A DNA stretch of 64,000 nt from UBA2357 sp041916775 (lineage in GTDB: Bacteria > Pseudomonadota > Gammaproteobacteria > Burkholderiales > Rhodocyclaceae). The notes under the pieces are model-generated. The model made no database searches. It was not told the origin of the DNA and saw nothing but the letters and a program-made list of their open reading frames with translations. Shown piece after piece: positions 15,470 through 24,032 of this stretch. Each line of letters opens with the position of its first letter. The first letter of the stretch is position 1. A program made the position numbers and the translations under genes. The stretch spans positions 101,568 to 165,567 of the forward strand of contig JAYRYZ010000008.1 of NCBI GenBank assembly GCA_041916775.1. The letters are read 5' to 3'.

Positions 15470-18400
15470 TCAGCCCAGTGGCTCGAACAGCACGTCGAGA
15501 TCCTCTGCGGTGAGGAGGTGGCCGCCGTCGTCCTGCGGCTTGCCGGCGAGGAACTGGTCGGCGAGGCCGCGCTTGCGGGTCTGCAGGGCGAGGATCTTTT
15601 CCTCCACCGTGCCGCGGCCGAGCAGCTTGTAGACGAACACCGGCTTGTCCTGGCCGATGCGATGGGCGCGGGCGGTGGCCTGCTCCTCGACTGCGGGGTT
15701 CCACCACGGGTCGTAGTGGATCACGGTGTCGGCGGCGGTGAGGTTGAGGCCGGTGCCGCCGGCCTTGAGGCTCACCATGAAGAGCTGCACCCGGCCTTCC
15801 TGAAAGTCGCGCACCGGGGTGTCGCGGTCCTTGGTCTGGCCGGTGAGCTTCGCGAAGGGCAGCTTGCGCTTCCACAGCTCGGCCTCGATCAGCGCCAGCA
15901 TCGAGGTGAATTGCGAGAACAGCAGGATGCGCCGGCCTTCGTCGACCAACTCCTCGATCAGCGTCATCAGCTCGGTGAGCTTGGCGGATTCCACCGCGCC
16001 GCGCTCGCCCAGGCGCTGCGCGCTCTCGAGCTTCACCAGGCGCGGGTCGCAGCAGGCCTGGCGCAGCTTGAGGAGCGCATCCAGGATCATGATCTGGCTG
16101 CGGCCGATGCCCTGGCTGGCGAGCGCGGCGCGCAGCTTGCCGTCGAAGGCGATGCGCAGCGATTCGTAGAGATCGCGCTGTGCGCCGGTGAGCTCCACCC
16201 AGCGCACGATCTCGGTGCGCGGCGGCAGCTCTTGCAGCACCTGCTCCTTGGTCCGGCGCAGCATGAAGGGGGCGACGCGCGCGGCGAGGCGGGCGCGCGC
16301 CTCGCTGTCGCCGTGCTTCTCGATCGGGGTGCGGAACACCTCGTTGAAGCGCTTGGCGCCACCGAGCAGGCCGGGCATGAGGAAGTCGAACTGCGCCCAC
16401 AGCTCGCCGAGGTGGTTCTCCAGCGGCGTGCCGGTGAGCGACAGACGGTGGCGGGCTTGCAGGCGGCGCGCGACCTGGTGCGACTGGGCCTTGGGGTTCT
16501 TGATGAACTGCGCTTCGTCCAGCACCACCAGGTGGAACTCGCGCGCGAGCAGCTCGGCCTGGTCGCGCACCAGCAGCGGGTAGGTGGTGAGGATCAGGTC
16601 GGCGTCGTCGATGTCCTCGAAGAGCTGGGCGCGGGCCGGGCCGTGCAGGGTGAGCACGCGCAGGTCGGGCGCGAACTGGCGCGCCTCGGCAGCCCAGTTG
16701 GGCATCAGGCTGGTGGGCGCGATCACCAGGCTGGGGCGGTCGGCACGGCCGGCGCGCTTCTCCAGCAGCAGGTGGGCGAGGGTCTGCACCGTCTTGCCCA
16801 GGCCCATGTCGTCGGCGAGGATGCCCGAGAGCCCGTAGCTGCTGAGAAATTGCAGCCAGTCGAGGCCGGCCTGCTGGTAGTTGCGCAGCGTGGCGTTGAA
16901 GCCGTCGGGTGGCGCGACGTGGGTGATGCCGGTGAAGTCGCGCAGGCGCCGGCCGAGCTCGAGCAGGCCCTCGCCGCCCAGCCAGTGGGTGGGATGCTCG
17001 TCCAGCGCGGTGAGCGCGGTGGCATGAAAACGCGACAGGCGCGGCCGCTCGTCGTCGAGGAACTCCAGCAAGGGGCGCAGCCAGGCGCGCAGGCGCGGCA
17101 CGGGAATCGGCAGCAGTCGGCGGTTGTCGAGGCGCACCGGCAGGCTGTCCTCGTCCTTGAGCTTCTCGAGCTGGCGCAGCAGCTGCGGCTGCTCCTTGAG
17201 CAGATGCAAGAGCGGCGGCACCAGGCTGATGCGCTCGCCGCCCACCATCACGCCCAGGTCGAGGTCGAACCAGTCGGCGCGCTCGCTCTCGTCCACCTCG
17301 ACGAACCACTCGTCCACCTCGGCGAGGCGGAAGGGGAAGTCGTCCTCGTATTCGATGCTGATGCCGTCGAGCTCCAGCGCGGCCAGCCCCGAGCCCAGCA
17401 GCGGCAGCCAGCCGCGCGCATCGGCGGGGGCGGCCATGAGGCAGTCGGCGTCGCTGTCCACGCGCAGGTAGCGCGGCATGCGCCGCTGGTAGCTCTCCAG
17501 CCCCACCGCCTGCAGCTTCGACCATACCGCGTTTTCGGTCTGCAGATCGCGGCGCAGGAACACCTTACGGCCATTCTGCTGCAGCGGCAGCAGCGGGTCC
17601 GGCCGCTCGCTGCCGGCGACGCTGACACCGTCGGGGTAGTCGAAATGGAGCTCGGCGATCGCGTATTCCTCATGCAGGCTGAAGAGCGCATCGTGGCGGA
17701 AACGCCCCATCGTCAGCCGTACGCGCGGCTCGGGCGGTGCCGAGGGCTGCTCCGCGGTGCGCGCTTCCGGCAGCGGCAGGCTCACCCCCAAGCGTTGCGA
17801 CAGCGCCTCCAGCCGGCCGCGTGCCTCGATCGCCTGGCGCATCGTCAGTGCGGGGGACTGCAGCAGGGTCTTCAACAGCGTATCCGGGAGTTCGGACGCG
17901 AGTGCGCCCACGCTGGCGGAGATCGGGTCGAAGTAATGCGGCGGCCAGGTCGGCAGCAGGAAGATGTGCGGGGCGACATCGATCGCGAGTTGTTGGCGCT
18001 CGCGGTGGTCGAGCACCCACTTGAGCTGCATCGTTCGCGGTGGCTCGACGCGCAGCGGTGTGTCGAGGGCATCGACACGGTAGAGGCGCCCCGAGCGCGC
18101 GGCGGCCATCAGCAGTAGCGCGCCGGTCTCGCCGGTGAGCGCCACCGTCGTCTGCGCGTTGTAGCTGTACTGGCCGGCCTGCATCGCGTGGAAGAGGCGT
18201 AGCGGGCTGTCGTCTGCGTCGCCGATGTAGGCGCGCCGACCGTAGGCGGAGAGGTCGCTCTCCTGCAGCCTGAAGGCACCGGGCCGGCCCATGCCGCCAC
18301 GCTTGAGCGGTCGGCTCTTGCCCACCGTGAGCTGCGCCGGGCCGGGGTCGAGCACGTAGATGAGGCAGTCGCCACGTGGCGATACCCCATGCTCGGCAGG

Positions 18401-18799
18401 CGCCTCCGGGGCGTCGAGGCGAGCGAGCCAGGCGCGTGTGTCGTCGTCCAGCGCGTTGTCGTCCTCGACATGGTCCGAATCTGGGGCGTCTCCGGCCGCG
18501 GTGAGCAGCAGCGCGACCACATGCTTGCAGTAGCCGCCCACGGGGCAGGAGCACTCGCTGAAGCCGAGCACCGTGTGGCCCTTCAGCGACATCAGCTCGA
18601 TCACCTGGCGGTAGCGTTGGCCGCCACTGCCACGGCAGTGCCCGGTGATCGTGAGCGCACTGCCTTCGCCCGAGATCGCTTCGACCTCGGCCATCCTGCG
18701 CGATGCGTACTCCGTGCCGCGGGTCAGGACGCCCGGGTCGAACTCGTCGAGCGAGAGGTCGAGCAGGAGATCCTGGGGGAGCGTGAACGGAGCTGTCAT
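15470..18799 (-). CDS. SWIM-domain SNF2-family helicase
   Basis: A 1109-residue Swi2/Snf2 ATPase. An N-terminal SWIM zinc finger is visible as 'CSCPVGGYCKHVV' (Cys83, Cys85, Cys91, His93). A long middle region follows, then the ATPase core: motif I 'LADDMGLGKTVQT' (about residue 665), motif II 'VVLDEAQFIKN' (about 760), and lobe 2 with 'FSQFTSML', 'SLKAGGTGLNLTAADTVIHYDPWWNPA' and motif VI 'QATARAHRIGQ'. These bacterial proteins are DNA translocases with unknown roles, often linked to repair or defence. The ATG at 18799 is the best fit to the conserved start ('LPQDLLLDLSLDEFDPGVLTRG'), though no clear ribosome-binding site is seen; 18829 is an alternative. No partner nuclease or methylase gene adjoins. 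Confidence 0.88.
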   Translation of the reverse strand: MTAPFTLPQDLLLDLSLDEFDPGVLTRGTEYASRRMAEVEAISGEGSALTITGHCRGSGGQRYRQVIELMSLKGHTVLGFSECSCPVGGYCKHVVALLLTAAGDAPDSDHVEDDNALDDDTRAWLARLDAPEAPAEHGVSPRGDCLIYVLDPGPAQLTVGKSRPLKRGGMGRPGAFRLQESDLSAYGRRAYIGDADDSPLRLFHAMQAGQYSYNAQTTVALTGETGALLLMAAARSGRLYRVDALDTPLRVEPPRTMQLKWVLDHRERQQLAIDVAPHIFLLPTWPPHYFDPISASVGALASELPDTLLKTLLQSPALTMRQAIEARGRLEALSQRLGVSLPLPEARTAEQPSAPPEPRVRLTMGRFRHDALFSLHEEYAIAELHFDYPDGVSVAGSERPDPLLPLQQNGRKVFLRRDLQTENAVWSKLQAVGLESYQRRMPRYLRVDSDADCLMAAPADARGWLPLLGSGLAALELDGISIEYEDDFPFRLAEVDEWFVEVDESERADWFDLDLGVMVGGERISLVPPLLHLLKEQPQLLRQLEKLKDEDSLPVRLDNRRLLPIPVPRLRAWLRPLLEFLDDERPRLSRFHATALTALDEHPTHWLGGEGLLELGRRLRDFTGITHVAPPDGFNATLRNYQQAGLDWLQFLSSYGLSGILADDMGLGKTVQTLAHLLLEKRAGRADRPSLVIAPTSLMPNWAAEARQFAPDLRVLTLHGPARAQLFEDIDDADLILTTYPLLVRDQAELLAREFHLVVLDEAQFIKNPKAQSHQVARRLQARHRLSLTGTPLENHLGELWAQFDFLMPGLLGGAKRFNEVFRTPIEKHGDSEARARLAARVAPFMLRRTKEQVLQELPPRTEIVRWVELTGAQRDLYESLRIAFDGKLRAALASQGIGRSQIMILDALLKLRQACCDPRLVKLESAQRLGERGAVESAKLTELMTLIEELVDEGRRILLFSQFTSMLALIEAELWKRKLPFAKLTGQTKDRDTPVRDFQEGRVQLFMVSLKAGGTGLNLTAADTVIHYDPWWNPAVEEQATARAHRIGQDKPVFVYKLLGRGTVEEKILALQTRKRGLADQFLAGKPQDDGGHLLTAEDLDVLFEPLG

Positions 18800-18930
18800 G
18801 CGCGGGCTGAGAGGAGCAAAACACGGCATGTTAGCACCGCGAGCTACCGAGTACGCGCTGCGAAGCGCTGTGCGTGGCCGGTTCTGTCTGCCGGGACGTG
18901 TGTCGGGCGTATGTCGCGTGCGGCCGGGTG

Positions 18931-19935
18931 TCAGCCCTCCAAGGCCTCCAGGCGGGCGAGCCAGGGTTGGCGCTCGGCGTCGCTGACGAAGCTTGCTTCC
19001 AGGCTGTTGCGCGCGATGCGTTTCAGCTCCGCGGCGCCGAGATCCAGCGCACGTGCAGTCTGCAGGAAGTTCTCGGCGATGTAGCCGCCGAAATAGGCCG
19101 GGTCGTCGGAGTTGATCGTGACCTTCAGCCCGGCCTCCAGCAATTGCCGCAGGTTGTGCGCCTCGAGCCGCTCGAACACGCATAGTTTCACGTTCGAGAG
19201 CGGGCACACCGTCAGCGCGACCTGCTCGCGCGCAAGGCGCTGCATGAGTGCGGCATCCTCGCTGGCGCGCACGCCGTGGTCGATGCGCTCCACCTTGAGT
19301 AAATCCAGCGCTTCGACGATGTAAGCAGGCGGCCCTTCCTCGCCGGCGTGTGCGACCACGTGCAGGCCGAGCGCCCGGCAGCGTGCGAACAGGCGTGCGA
19401 ACTTGGCGGGCGGGTGCCCCCTTTCCGACGAGTCCAACCCGACGCCGTGGATGCGGTGCAGGTGCGGCATTGCCAGCTCGAGCGCGGCGAAGCCCTCGTC
19501 CTCGCTGAGATGACGCAGGAAGCACAGGATCAGCCGCGAGCTGATGCCGAAGCGCGCCCGTGCCTCGTCGCACGCCCGCTCCAGGCCATCCAGCACGGTC
19601 TCGAAGGCGATGCCGCGCTCGGTGTGCGTCTGCGGATCGAAAAAGAGCTCCGCATGGACAACGCCGTCTTCATGTGCGCGGGTGAAATAGGCGAGCGCGA
19701 GGTCGTGGAAATCCTCCTCCCGCACCAACGCGGCAGCGCCGGCATAGTAGAGGTCGAGGAAGCTCTGCAGATCGGTGAACGCGTACGCGGCGCGGGTCTC
19801 GGCGACGCTGCTCCACGGAAGCTGCACCTGGTTGCGCTGCGCCAGCGCGAACATCAGTTCGGGTTCCAGGGTGCCTTCGATGTGCAGGTGCAGTTCGGCC
19901 TTGGGCAGGGCGCGAACGAAGGATTCGAGGTCCAT
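18931..19935 (-). CDS. Adenine deaminase (adenosine-deaminase superfamily)
   Basis: A 334-residue metal-dependent amidohydrolase. Zinc ligands and catalytic residues are visible: 'KAELHLHIEGTL' (HxH), 'VVAHAGEEGPP' (His then Glu), 'ERIDHGVRA' (His) and 'TINSDDPAYFGG' (Asp-Asp). The 'GLDSSERGHPPAKF' loop replaces the 'GDE' region of true adenosine deaminases and is typical of the Aah1-like adenine deaminase branch, so adenine to hypoxanthine is the likelier reaction; adenosine deaminase remains possible. A good GGAG ribosome-binding site precedes the ATG at 19935. It lies 131 bases downstream of the SNF2 gene start on the same strand and is divergent from the isocitrate dehydrogenase gene. Confidence 0.85.
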   Translation of the reverse strand: MDLESFVRALPKAELHLHIEGTLEPELMFALAQRNQVQLPWSSVAETRAAYAFTDLQSFLDLYYAGAAALVREEDFHDLALAYFTRAHEDGVVHAELFFDPQTHTERGIAFETVLDGLERACDEARARFGISSRLILCFLRHLSEDEGFAALELAMPHLHRIHGVGLDSSERGHPPAKFARLFARCRALGLHVVAHAGEEGPPAYIVEALDLLKVERIDHGVRASEDAALMQRLAREQVALTVCPLSNVKLCVFERLEAHNLRQLLEAGLKVTINSDDPAYFGGYIAENFLQTARALDLGAAELKRIARNSLEASFVSDAERQPWLARLEALEG

Positions 19936-20211
19936 CCGGGGCTCCTTCTCTTCTCTTGTGTATGGCCGACTCTCTGCAGGCGTGGCACGGCCGGGCGGCT
20001 GTCATGGCCATCTTACTGCAGGCCCGCGCGGGCGGCGCGCTGCCGATGCGCGTGTCGCATTGCGAAAAAGGAATGCGCAGATCGGGATGCACAGCGGTGG
20101 CATACATGGTATTTTCCCGAGGTCTACGGGAGCGGCACACCGTGGGGCACGGTGGCAGGCGGCCCAGACCGCCCCGCCCGGGCACATTCAAACAATATCG
20201 AGGGAAATGAC

Positions 20212-22449
20212 ATGGCTGCAGGGAAATCCAAGATCATCTACACGCTCACAGACGAGGCGCCGCTGCTGGCCACCTGCGCCTTCCTGCCGATCATCCGCAC
20301 CTTCACCGGGCCGGCCGGCATCGAGATCGAGAAGGCCGATATCTCCGTTTCCGCGCGTGTCATTGCCGAGTTTTCCGAGTTCCTGAGCGAAGAGCAGCGT
20401 CTGCCCAACACACTCGCCGAGCTCGGCAAGAAGTGCCTCGAGCCCGAGACCAACATCATCAAGCTGCCGAACATCTCCGCCTCGGTCGCCCAGCTCAAGG
20501 CCTGCGTCAAGGAACTGCAGGAAAAGGGCTACGCCATCCCCGATTACCCCGAGAACCCCACCACCGACGCGGAGAAGGCGCTCAAGGCCCGCTTCGGCAA
20601 GTGCCTCGGCTCGGCAGTGAACCCGGTGCTGCGCGAAGGCAACTCCGACCGTCGCGCGCCCGGCGCGGTCAAGAACTACGCCCGCAAGCACCCGCACTCC
20701 ATGGGTGAGTGGAAGCAGTGGTCGCAGACCCACGTTTCGCACATGCACCATGGCGACTTCTACCACGGCGAGAAGTCCATGACGCTCGATCGCCCCCGCC
20801 GCGTGCGCATGGAGCTGATCGCCAAGGGCGGCAGGATCTCGGTGCTGAAGCCGGAGGTGAAGCTGCTCGAAGGCGAGATCATCGACTCGATGTTCATGAG
20901 CAAGAAGGCGCTGTGCGACTTCTACGAGAAGGAGCTGGAAGATTGCCGTCAGTCCGGCATCCTGTTCTCGCTGCACGTGAAGGCGACGATGATGAAGGTG
21001 TCGCACCCCATCGTCTTCGGCCACTGCGTGAAGATCTATTACAAGGAAGCCTTCGAGAAGCACGCCCGCACCTTCGCGGAGCTCGGCATCAACGTCAATA
21101 ACGGCATGGTCGATCTCTACGAGAAGATCAAGCAGCTGCCGGAATCGCAGCGCGACGAGATCATCCGCGACCTGCACGCCTGCCAGGAACACCGCCCGCG
21201 CCTCGCGATGGTCGATTCGGCCAAGGGCATCACCAACTTCCACTCGCCCAACGACGTCATCGTCGATGCCTCCATGCCGGCGATGATCCGCCAGGGCGGC
21301 AAGATGTGGGGCGCCGACGGCAAGCCCTACGACTGCAAGGCCGTGATGCCGGAGTCGACCTTCGCCCGCATCTACCAGGAGATGATCAACTTCTGCAAGT
21401 GGAACGGCAACTTCGACCCGAAGACCATGGGCACCGTGCCGAACGTCGGCCTGATGGCCCAGCAGGCCGAGGAATACGGCTCGCATGACAAGACCTTCGA
21501 GATCGCCGAGGACGGCATCGCCAACATCGTCGACATCGACACCGGCGAGGTGCTGCTGACGCAGAACGTCGAGGCTGGCGACATCTGGCGCATGTGCCAG
21601 GTCAAGGACGCACCGATCCGCGACTGGGTGAAGCTCGCCGTCACCCGCGCGCGCAACTCCGGCATGCCGGCGGTGTTCTGGCTTGACCCGTACCGCCCGC
21701 ACGAGAACGAGCTCATCAAGAAGGTCAGGACCTACCTCAAGGATCATGACACCACCGGCCTGGAAATCCACATCATGAGCCAGGTGCGTGCGATGCGTTT
21801 CACGCTGGAGCGCGTCGTCCGCGGGTTGGACACCATCTCGGTGACCGGCAACATCCTGCGCGACTACCTGACCGACCTGTTCCCGATCATGGAGCTGGGT
21901 ACCTCGGCGAAGATGCTCTCCATCGTCCCGCTGATGAACGGCGGCGGCATGTACGAGACCGGCGCCGGCGGCTCCGCGCCCAAGCACGTGCAGCAACTCA
22001 CCCAGGAAAACCACCTGCGCTGGGATTCGCTGGGTGAATTCCTCGCCCTGGCGGTGTCGCTGGAAGAGCTCGGCATCAAGGAGAACAACGCCCGCGCCAA
22101 GCTGCTCGCCAAGACGCTCGACGCCGCCACCGGCAAGCTGCTCGACAACAACAAGTCGCCGTCGCCCAAGACCGGCGAACTGGACAACCGCGGCTCGCAG
22201 TTCTATCTGGCGATGTTCTGGGCGCAGGAACTCGCCACGCAGAAGGAGGACGCCGAACTGGCAGCCCACTTCGCCAAGCTCGCCAAGACCCTGACCGACA
22301 ACGAGGCGCAGATCGTCGCCGAATTGAAGACGGTGCAGGGCAAGCCGGTGGATATCGGCGGCTACTACAAGGCCGACTCCGACAAGTGCAAGGCGGTGAT
22401 GCGTCCGAGCCCGACGCTGAACGCCGCGCTGAAGGCTGCACGCGCGTAA
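20212..22449 (+). CDS. icd: NADP-dependent isocitrate dehydrogenase, monomeric type
   Basis: A 745-residue protein with the whole-length pattern of monomeric (IDH-II) isocitrate dehydrogenases: 'IIYTLTDEAPLLATCAFLPIIRTF' start, 'LREGNSDRRAP' substrate loop, 'HGDFYHGEKSM', 'SLHVKATMMKVSHPIVFGH', and the C-terminal 'DNRGSQFYLAMFWAQELA'. The usual length is about 740. It oxidises isocitrate to 2-oxoglutarate in the TCA cycle and makes NADPH. The ATG at 20212 follows an AGGGA ribosome-binding site; the open frame upstream to 19348 is antisense shadow of the deaminase gene. The product is cytoplasmic. A strong hairpin terminator follows 28 bases after the stop. Confidence 0.96.
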   Translation: MAAGKSKIIYTLTDEAPLLATCAFLPIIRTFTGPAGIEIEKADISVSARVIAEFSEFLSEEQRLPNTLAELGKKCLEPETNIIKLPNISASVAQLKACVKELQEKGYAIPDYPENPTTDAEKALKARFGKCLGSAVNPVLREGNSDRRAPGAVKNYARKHPHSMGEWKQWSQTHVSHMHHGDFYHGEKSMTLDRPRRVRMELIAKGGRISVLKPEVKLLEGEIIDSMFMSKKALCDFYEKELEDCRQSGILFSLHVKATMMKVSHPIVFGHCVKIYYKEAFEKHARTFAELGINVNNGMVDLYEKIKQLPESQRDEIIRDLHACQEHRPRLAMVDSAKGITNFHSPNDVIVDASMPAMIRQGGKMWGADGKPYDCKAVMPESTFARIYQEMINFCKWNGNFDPKTMGTVPNVGLMAQQAEEYGSHDKTFEIAEDGIANIVDIDTGEVLLTQNVEAGDIWRMCQVKDAPIRDWVKLAVTRARNSGMPAVFWLDPYRPHENELIKKVRTYLKDHDTTGLEIHIMSQVRAMRFTLERVVRGLDTISVTGNILRDYLTDLFPIMELGTSAKMLSIVPLMNGGGMYETGAGGSAPKHVQQLTQENHLRWDSLGEFLALAVSLEELGIKENNARAKLLAKTLDAATGKLLDNNKSPSPKTGELDNRGSQFYLAMFWAQELATQKEDAELAAHFAKLAKTLTDNEAQIVAELKTVQGKPVDIGGYYKADSDKCKAVMRPSPTLNAALKAARA

Positions 22450-22477
22450 GCTGCAACACGTTCTGGTGTCACCAAAA

Positions 22478-22507
22478 CCCGCGGTCGCCAAGACCGCGGG
22501 TTTTTTT
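22478..22507 (+). terminator. Rho-independent terminator after icd
   Basis: A perfect 9-base stem (CCCGCGGTC / GACCGCGGG) with a 5-base loop, followed by seven T. On the other strand the stem is followed by four T, so it may also end transcription of the convergent ribbon-helix-helix gene at 22521. Confidence 0.92.
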
Positions 22508-22520
22508 ACGACCAGCGCAT

Positions 22521-22829
22521 TCAACGATAGTCCTGCTCCCGCTGGTGACGCATGGCAAGCAGGGCGGCGGGGCGTTGTTGGGCGGTGCCGCGTACGCGGG
22601 CGCGCAGGTAGTCGGCAAACGCGGGGCCGTCGAAGGCCTGACCGCTGGCGATCAGCGTGTCGCGCGCCTGCAGGGCACGCGCGATGAACGCGCTCTCGGC
22701 TTCGACGCGCTCCAGTTCAGAATGGATCGCGCTCACCATGAAAGCATGCGGCGTGATGGCCTGGTTCGTGGCGGCGTCATGTAGGCGCCGACGCGTGGTG
22801 TCATCGAGTTTGACCGAGAGGTTGGGCAT
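22521..22829 (-). CDS. Orphan ribbon-helix-helix protein
   Basis: A 102-residue protein starting MPNLSVKLDDTTRRRLHDAA, which has the beta-strand/helix pattern of CopG/Arc/ParD DNA-binding proteins, followed by 'PHAFMVSAIHSELERVEAE' as the second helix and a helical tail. Such proteins are usually antitoxins or plasmid-type repressors. No toxin gene follows: the icd terminator comes directly after the stop. The ATG at 22829 has an AGGA about 8 bases upstream; the frame is open to 22898, but that extension is unrelated. Role unknown. Confidence 0.7.
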   Translation of the reverse strand: MPNLSVKLDDTTRRRLHDAATNQAITPHAFMVSAIHSELERVEAESAFIARALQARDTLIASGQAFDGPAFADYLRARVRGTAQQRPAALLAMRHQREQDYR

Positions 22830-22977
22830 GAGAGACGATCCTGAAGGCGAGTACTGACATCCTACTACCTGGGTGCGCCAGGTGGAAATCGTTCGCATTA
22901 ATCAAATTCGCCAAAGGCATTGATTCCCGGCCGATTGCATGCCATTTTGAGTGAACCCCAGACACGGAGAGCCAGCC

Positions 22978-23463
22978 ATGAAAGGCGACAAGAAAATCAT
23001 CGACATCCTCAACGAGCTGCTCACCGGCGAGCTGACCGCGGTGGACCAGTACCTGATCCATGGCGAGATGTACGCCGATTTCGGCCTCACGCACCTGGCG
23101 GATAAGGCGCTGCACGAGTCGGACCATGAGCGCCAGCATGCGCGTGCGCTGATCCAGCGCATCCTCTTCCTCGAAGGTGTGCCCAACCTCGGCAAGCGCG
23201 ACCCGCTCAATGTCGGCAAGGATGTCGTCGCGATGCTCAAGTCGGATCTCGCGCTCGAGTACAAGGTGGTGGGCGAGCTCAAGAAGGCGATTGCCGCGTG
23301 CGAGAAGGCAAAGGACTACGTCACCCGCGACATGCTCGGTGTGCAGCTCGAGGACACCGAGATGGATCACGCCTACTACCTCGAGAAGCAGCTGCGCCTG
23401 ATCGAGCTGGTCGGCCTGCACAACTACCAGCAGAGCCAGATGGGCTCCGGCAACCCGGCTTGA
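22978..23463 (+). CDS. bfr: Bacterioferritin, ferroxidase-type subunit
   Basis: A 161-residue bacterioferritin, 'MKGDKKIIDILNELLTGELTA'. The dinuclear iron site is intact: Glu18, Glu51, His54, Glu94, Glu128 and His131. The haem-ligand Met found at position 52 in typical bacterioferritins is Arg here. The subunit should therefore oxidise Fe(II) but not form a haem site on its own. The neighbouring bfr gene, 11 bases downstream, shows the reverse pattern, which points to a mixed 24-mer. A GGAGA ribosome-binding site precedes the ATG at 22978. Confidence 0.93.
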   Translation: MKGDKKIIDILNELLTGELTAVDQYLIHGEMYADFGLTHLADKALHESDHERQHARALIQRILFLEGVPNLGKRDPLNVGKDVVAMLKSDLALEYKVVGELKKAIAACEKAKDYVTRDMLGVQLEDTEMDHAYYLEKQLRLIELVGLHNYQQSQMGSGNPA

Positions 23464-23474
23464 GGAGCGTGCAG

Positions 23475-23957
23475 ATGAAAGGCGACAAGAAGGTCATCGA
23501 GGCCCTGAACAAGGTCCTGAAGAACGAGCTCACCGCGATCAACCAGTATTTCCTGCACGCCCGTATGTTCCGCAACTGGGGCCTGGATAAACTCAACGAC
23601 TACCAGTACAAGCAGTCGATCCGGGTCATGAAGGAGGCGGACGCGCTCATCGAGCGCGTGCTGTTCCTCGAAGGCCTGCCCAACCTGCAGAACCTCGGCA
23701 AGCTGATGATCGGCGAGGACGTGGTCGAATGCCTGCAGTGCGACCTGAAGTACGAGCGCGAGATCCAGCGCCCGCTGCTGGTCGAGTCCATCGCCCTGTG
23801 CGAGGAACTGCAGGACTACGTCAGCCGCGAGCTGCTCGAGGATCTGCTCGCGCATTGCGAGGAAACGATCGACTGGCTGGAAACCCAGCACAGCCTGATC
23901 GAGCAGGTCAGCCTGCCGAACTACCTGCAGGCACACATGGAGCCGGGCGAAGGCTGA
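23475..23957 (+). CDS. bfr: Bacterioferritin, haem-binding subunit
   Basis: A 160-residue bacterioferritin, 'MKGDKKVIEALNKVLKNELTA'. The haem-ligand Met52 is present ('SIRVMKEADALIE'). Most of the ferroxidase site is lost: position 51 is Val, 54 is Glu, and the positions equivalent to Glu127 and His130 are Cys128 and Thr131, while Glu18 and Glu94 remain. It is best read as the haem-carrying, non-oxidising partner of the subunit encoded 11 bases upstream, as described for two-gene bacterioferritins of Neisseria and Magnetospirillum. The two genes form an operon. Confidence 0.93.
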   Translation: MKGDKKVIEALNKVLKNELTAINQYFLHARMFRNWGLDKLNDYQYKQSIRVMKEADALIERVLFLEGLPNLQNLGKLMIGEDVVECLQCDLKYEREIQRPLLVESIALCEELQDYVSRELLEDLLAHCEETIDWLETQHSLIEQVSLPNYLQAHMEPGEG

Positions 23958-23981
23958 GCTCTCCTGCGACGCAGGGAGGCG

Positions 23982-24014
23982 ACGGGCCGGGCGGCGACAG
24001 CTGCGCCGGCCCGT
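23982..24014. terminator. Possible bidirectional terminator between bfr and hutC
   Basis: Inverted repeat ACGGGCCGG / CCGGCCCGT, 9 bases, with a 15-base loop, lying between convergent genes. There is no T run, so it may be a weak or Rho-assisted end. Confidence 0.35.
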
Positions 24015-24032
24015 ATTGCGTCTACCGGGCGT

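Noticed and set aside
15434..18118. An 894-codon plus-strand frame opposite the SNF2 gene
   Set aside because: Shadow of the conserved minus-strand SNF2 helicase; repetitive Gln/Ala/Leu composition and no ribosome-binding site.
18931..19935. Calling this gene adenosine deaminase (add)
   Set aside because: The 'SSERGHPPAKF' segment is that of the adenine deaminase branch; the superfamily is certain but the adenosine-specific name is not supported.
20188..22524. A 778-codon minus-strand frame opposite icd
   Set aside because: Icd is conserved over its full length on the plus strand; the antisense product has no recognisable motif.
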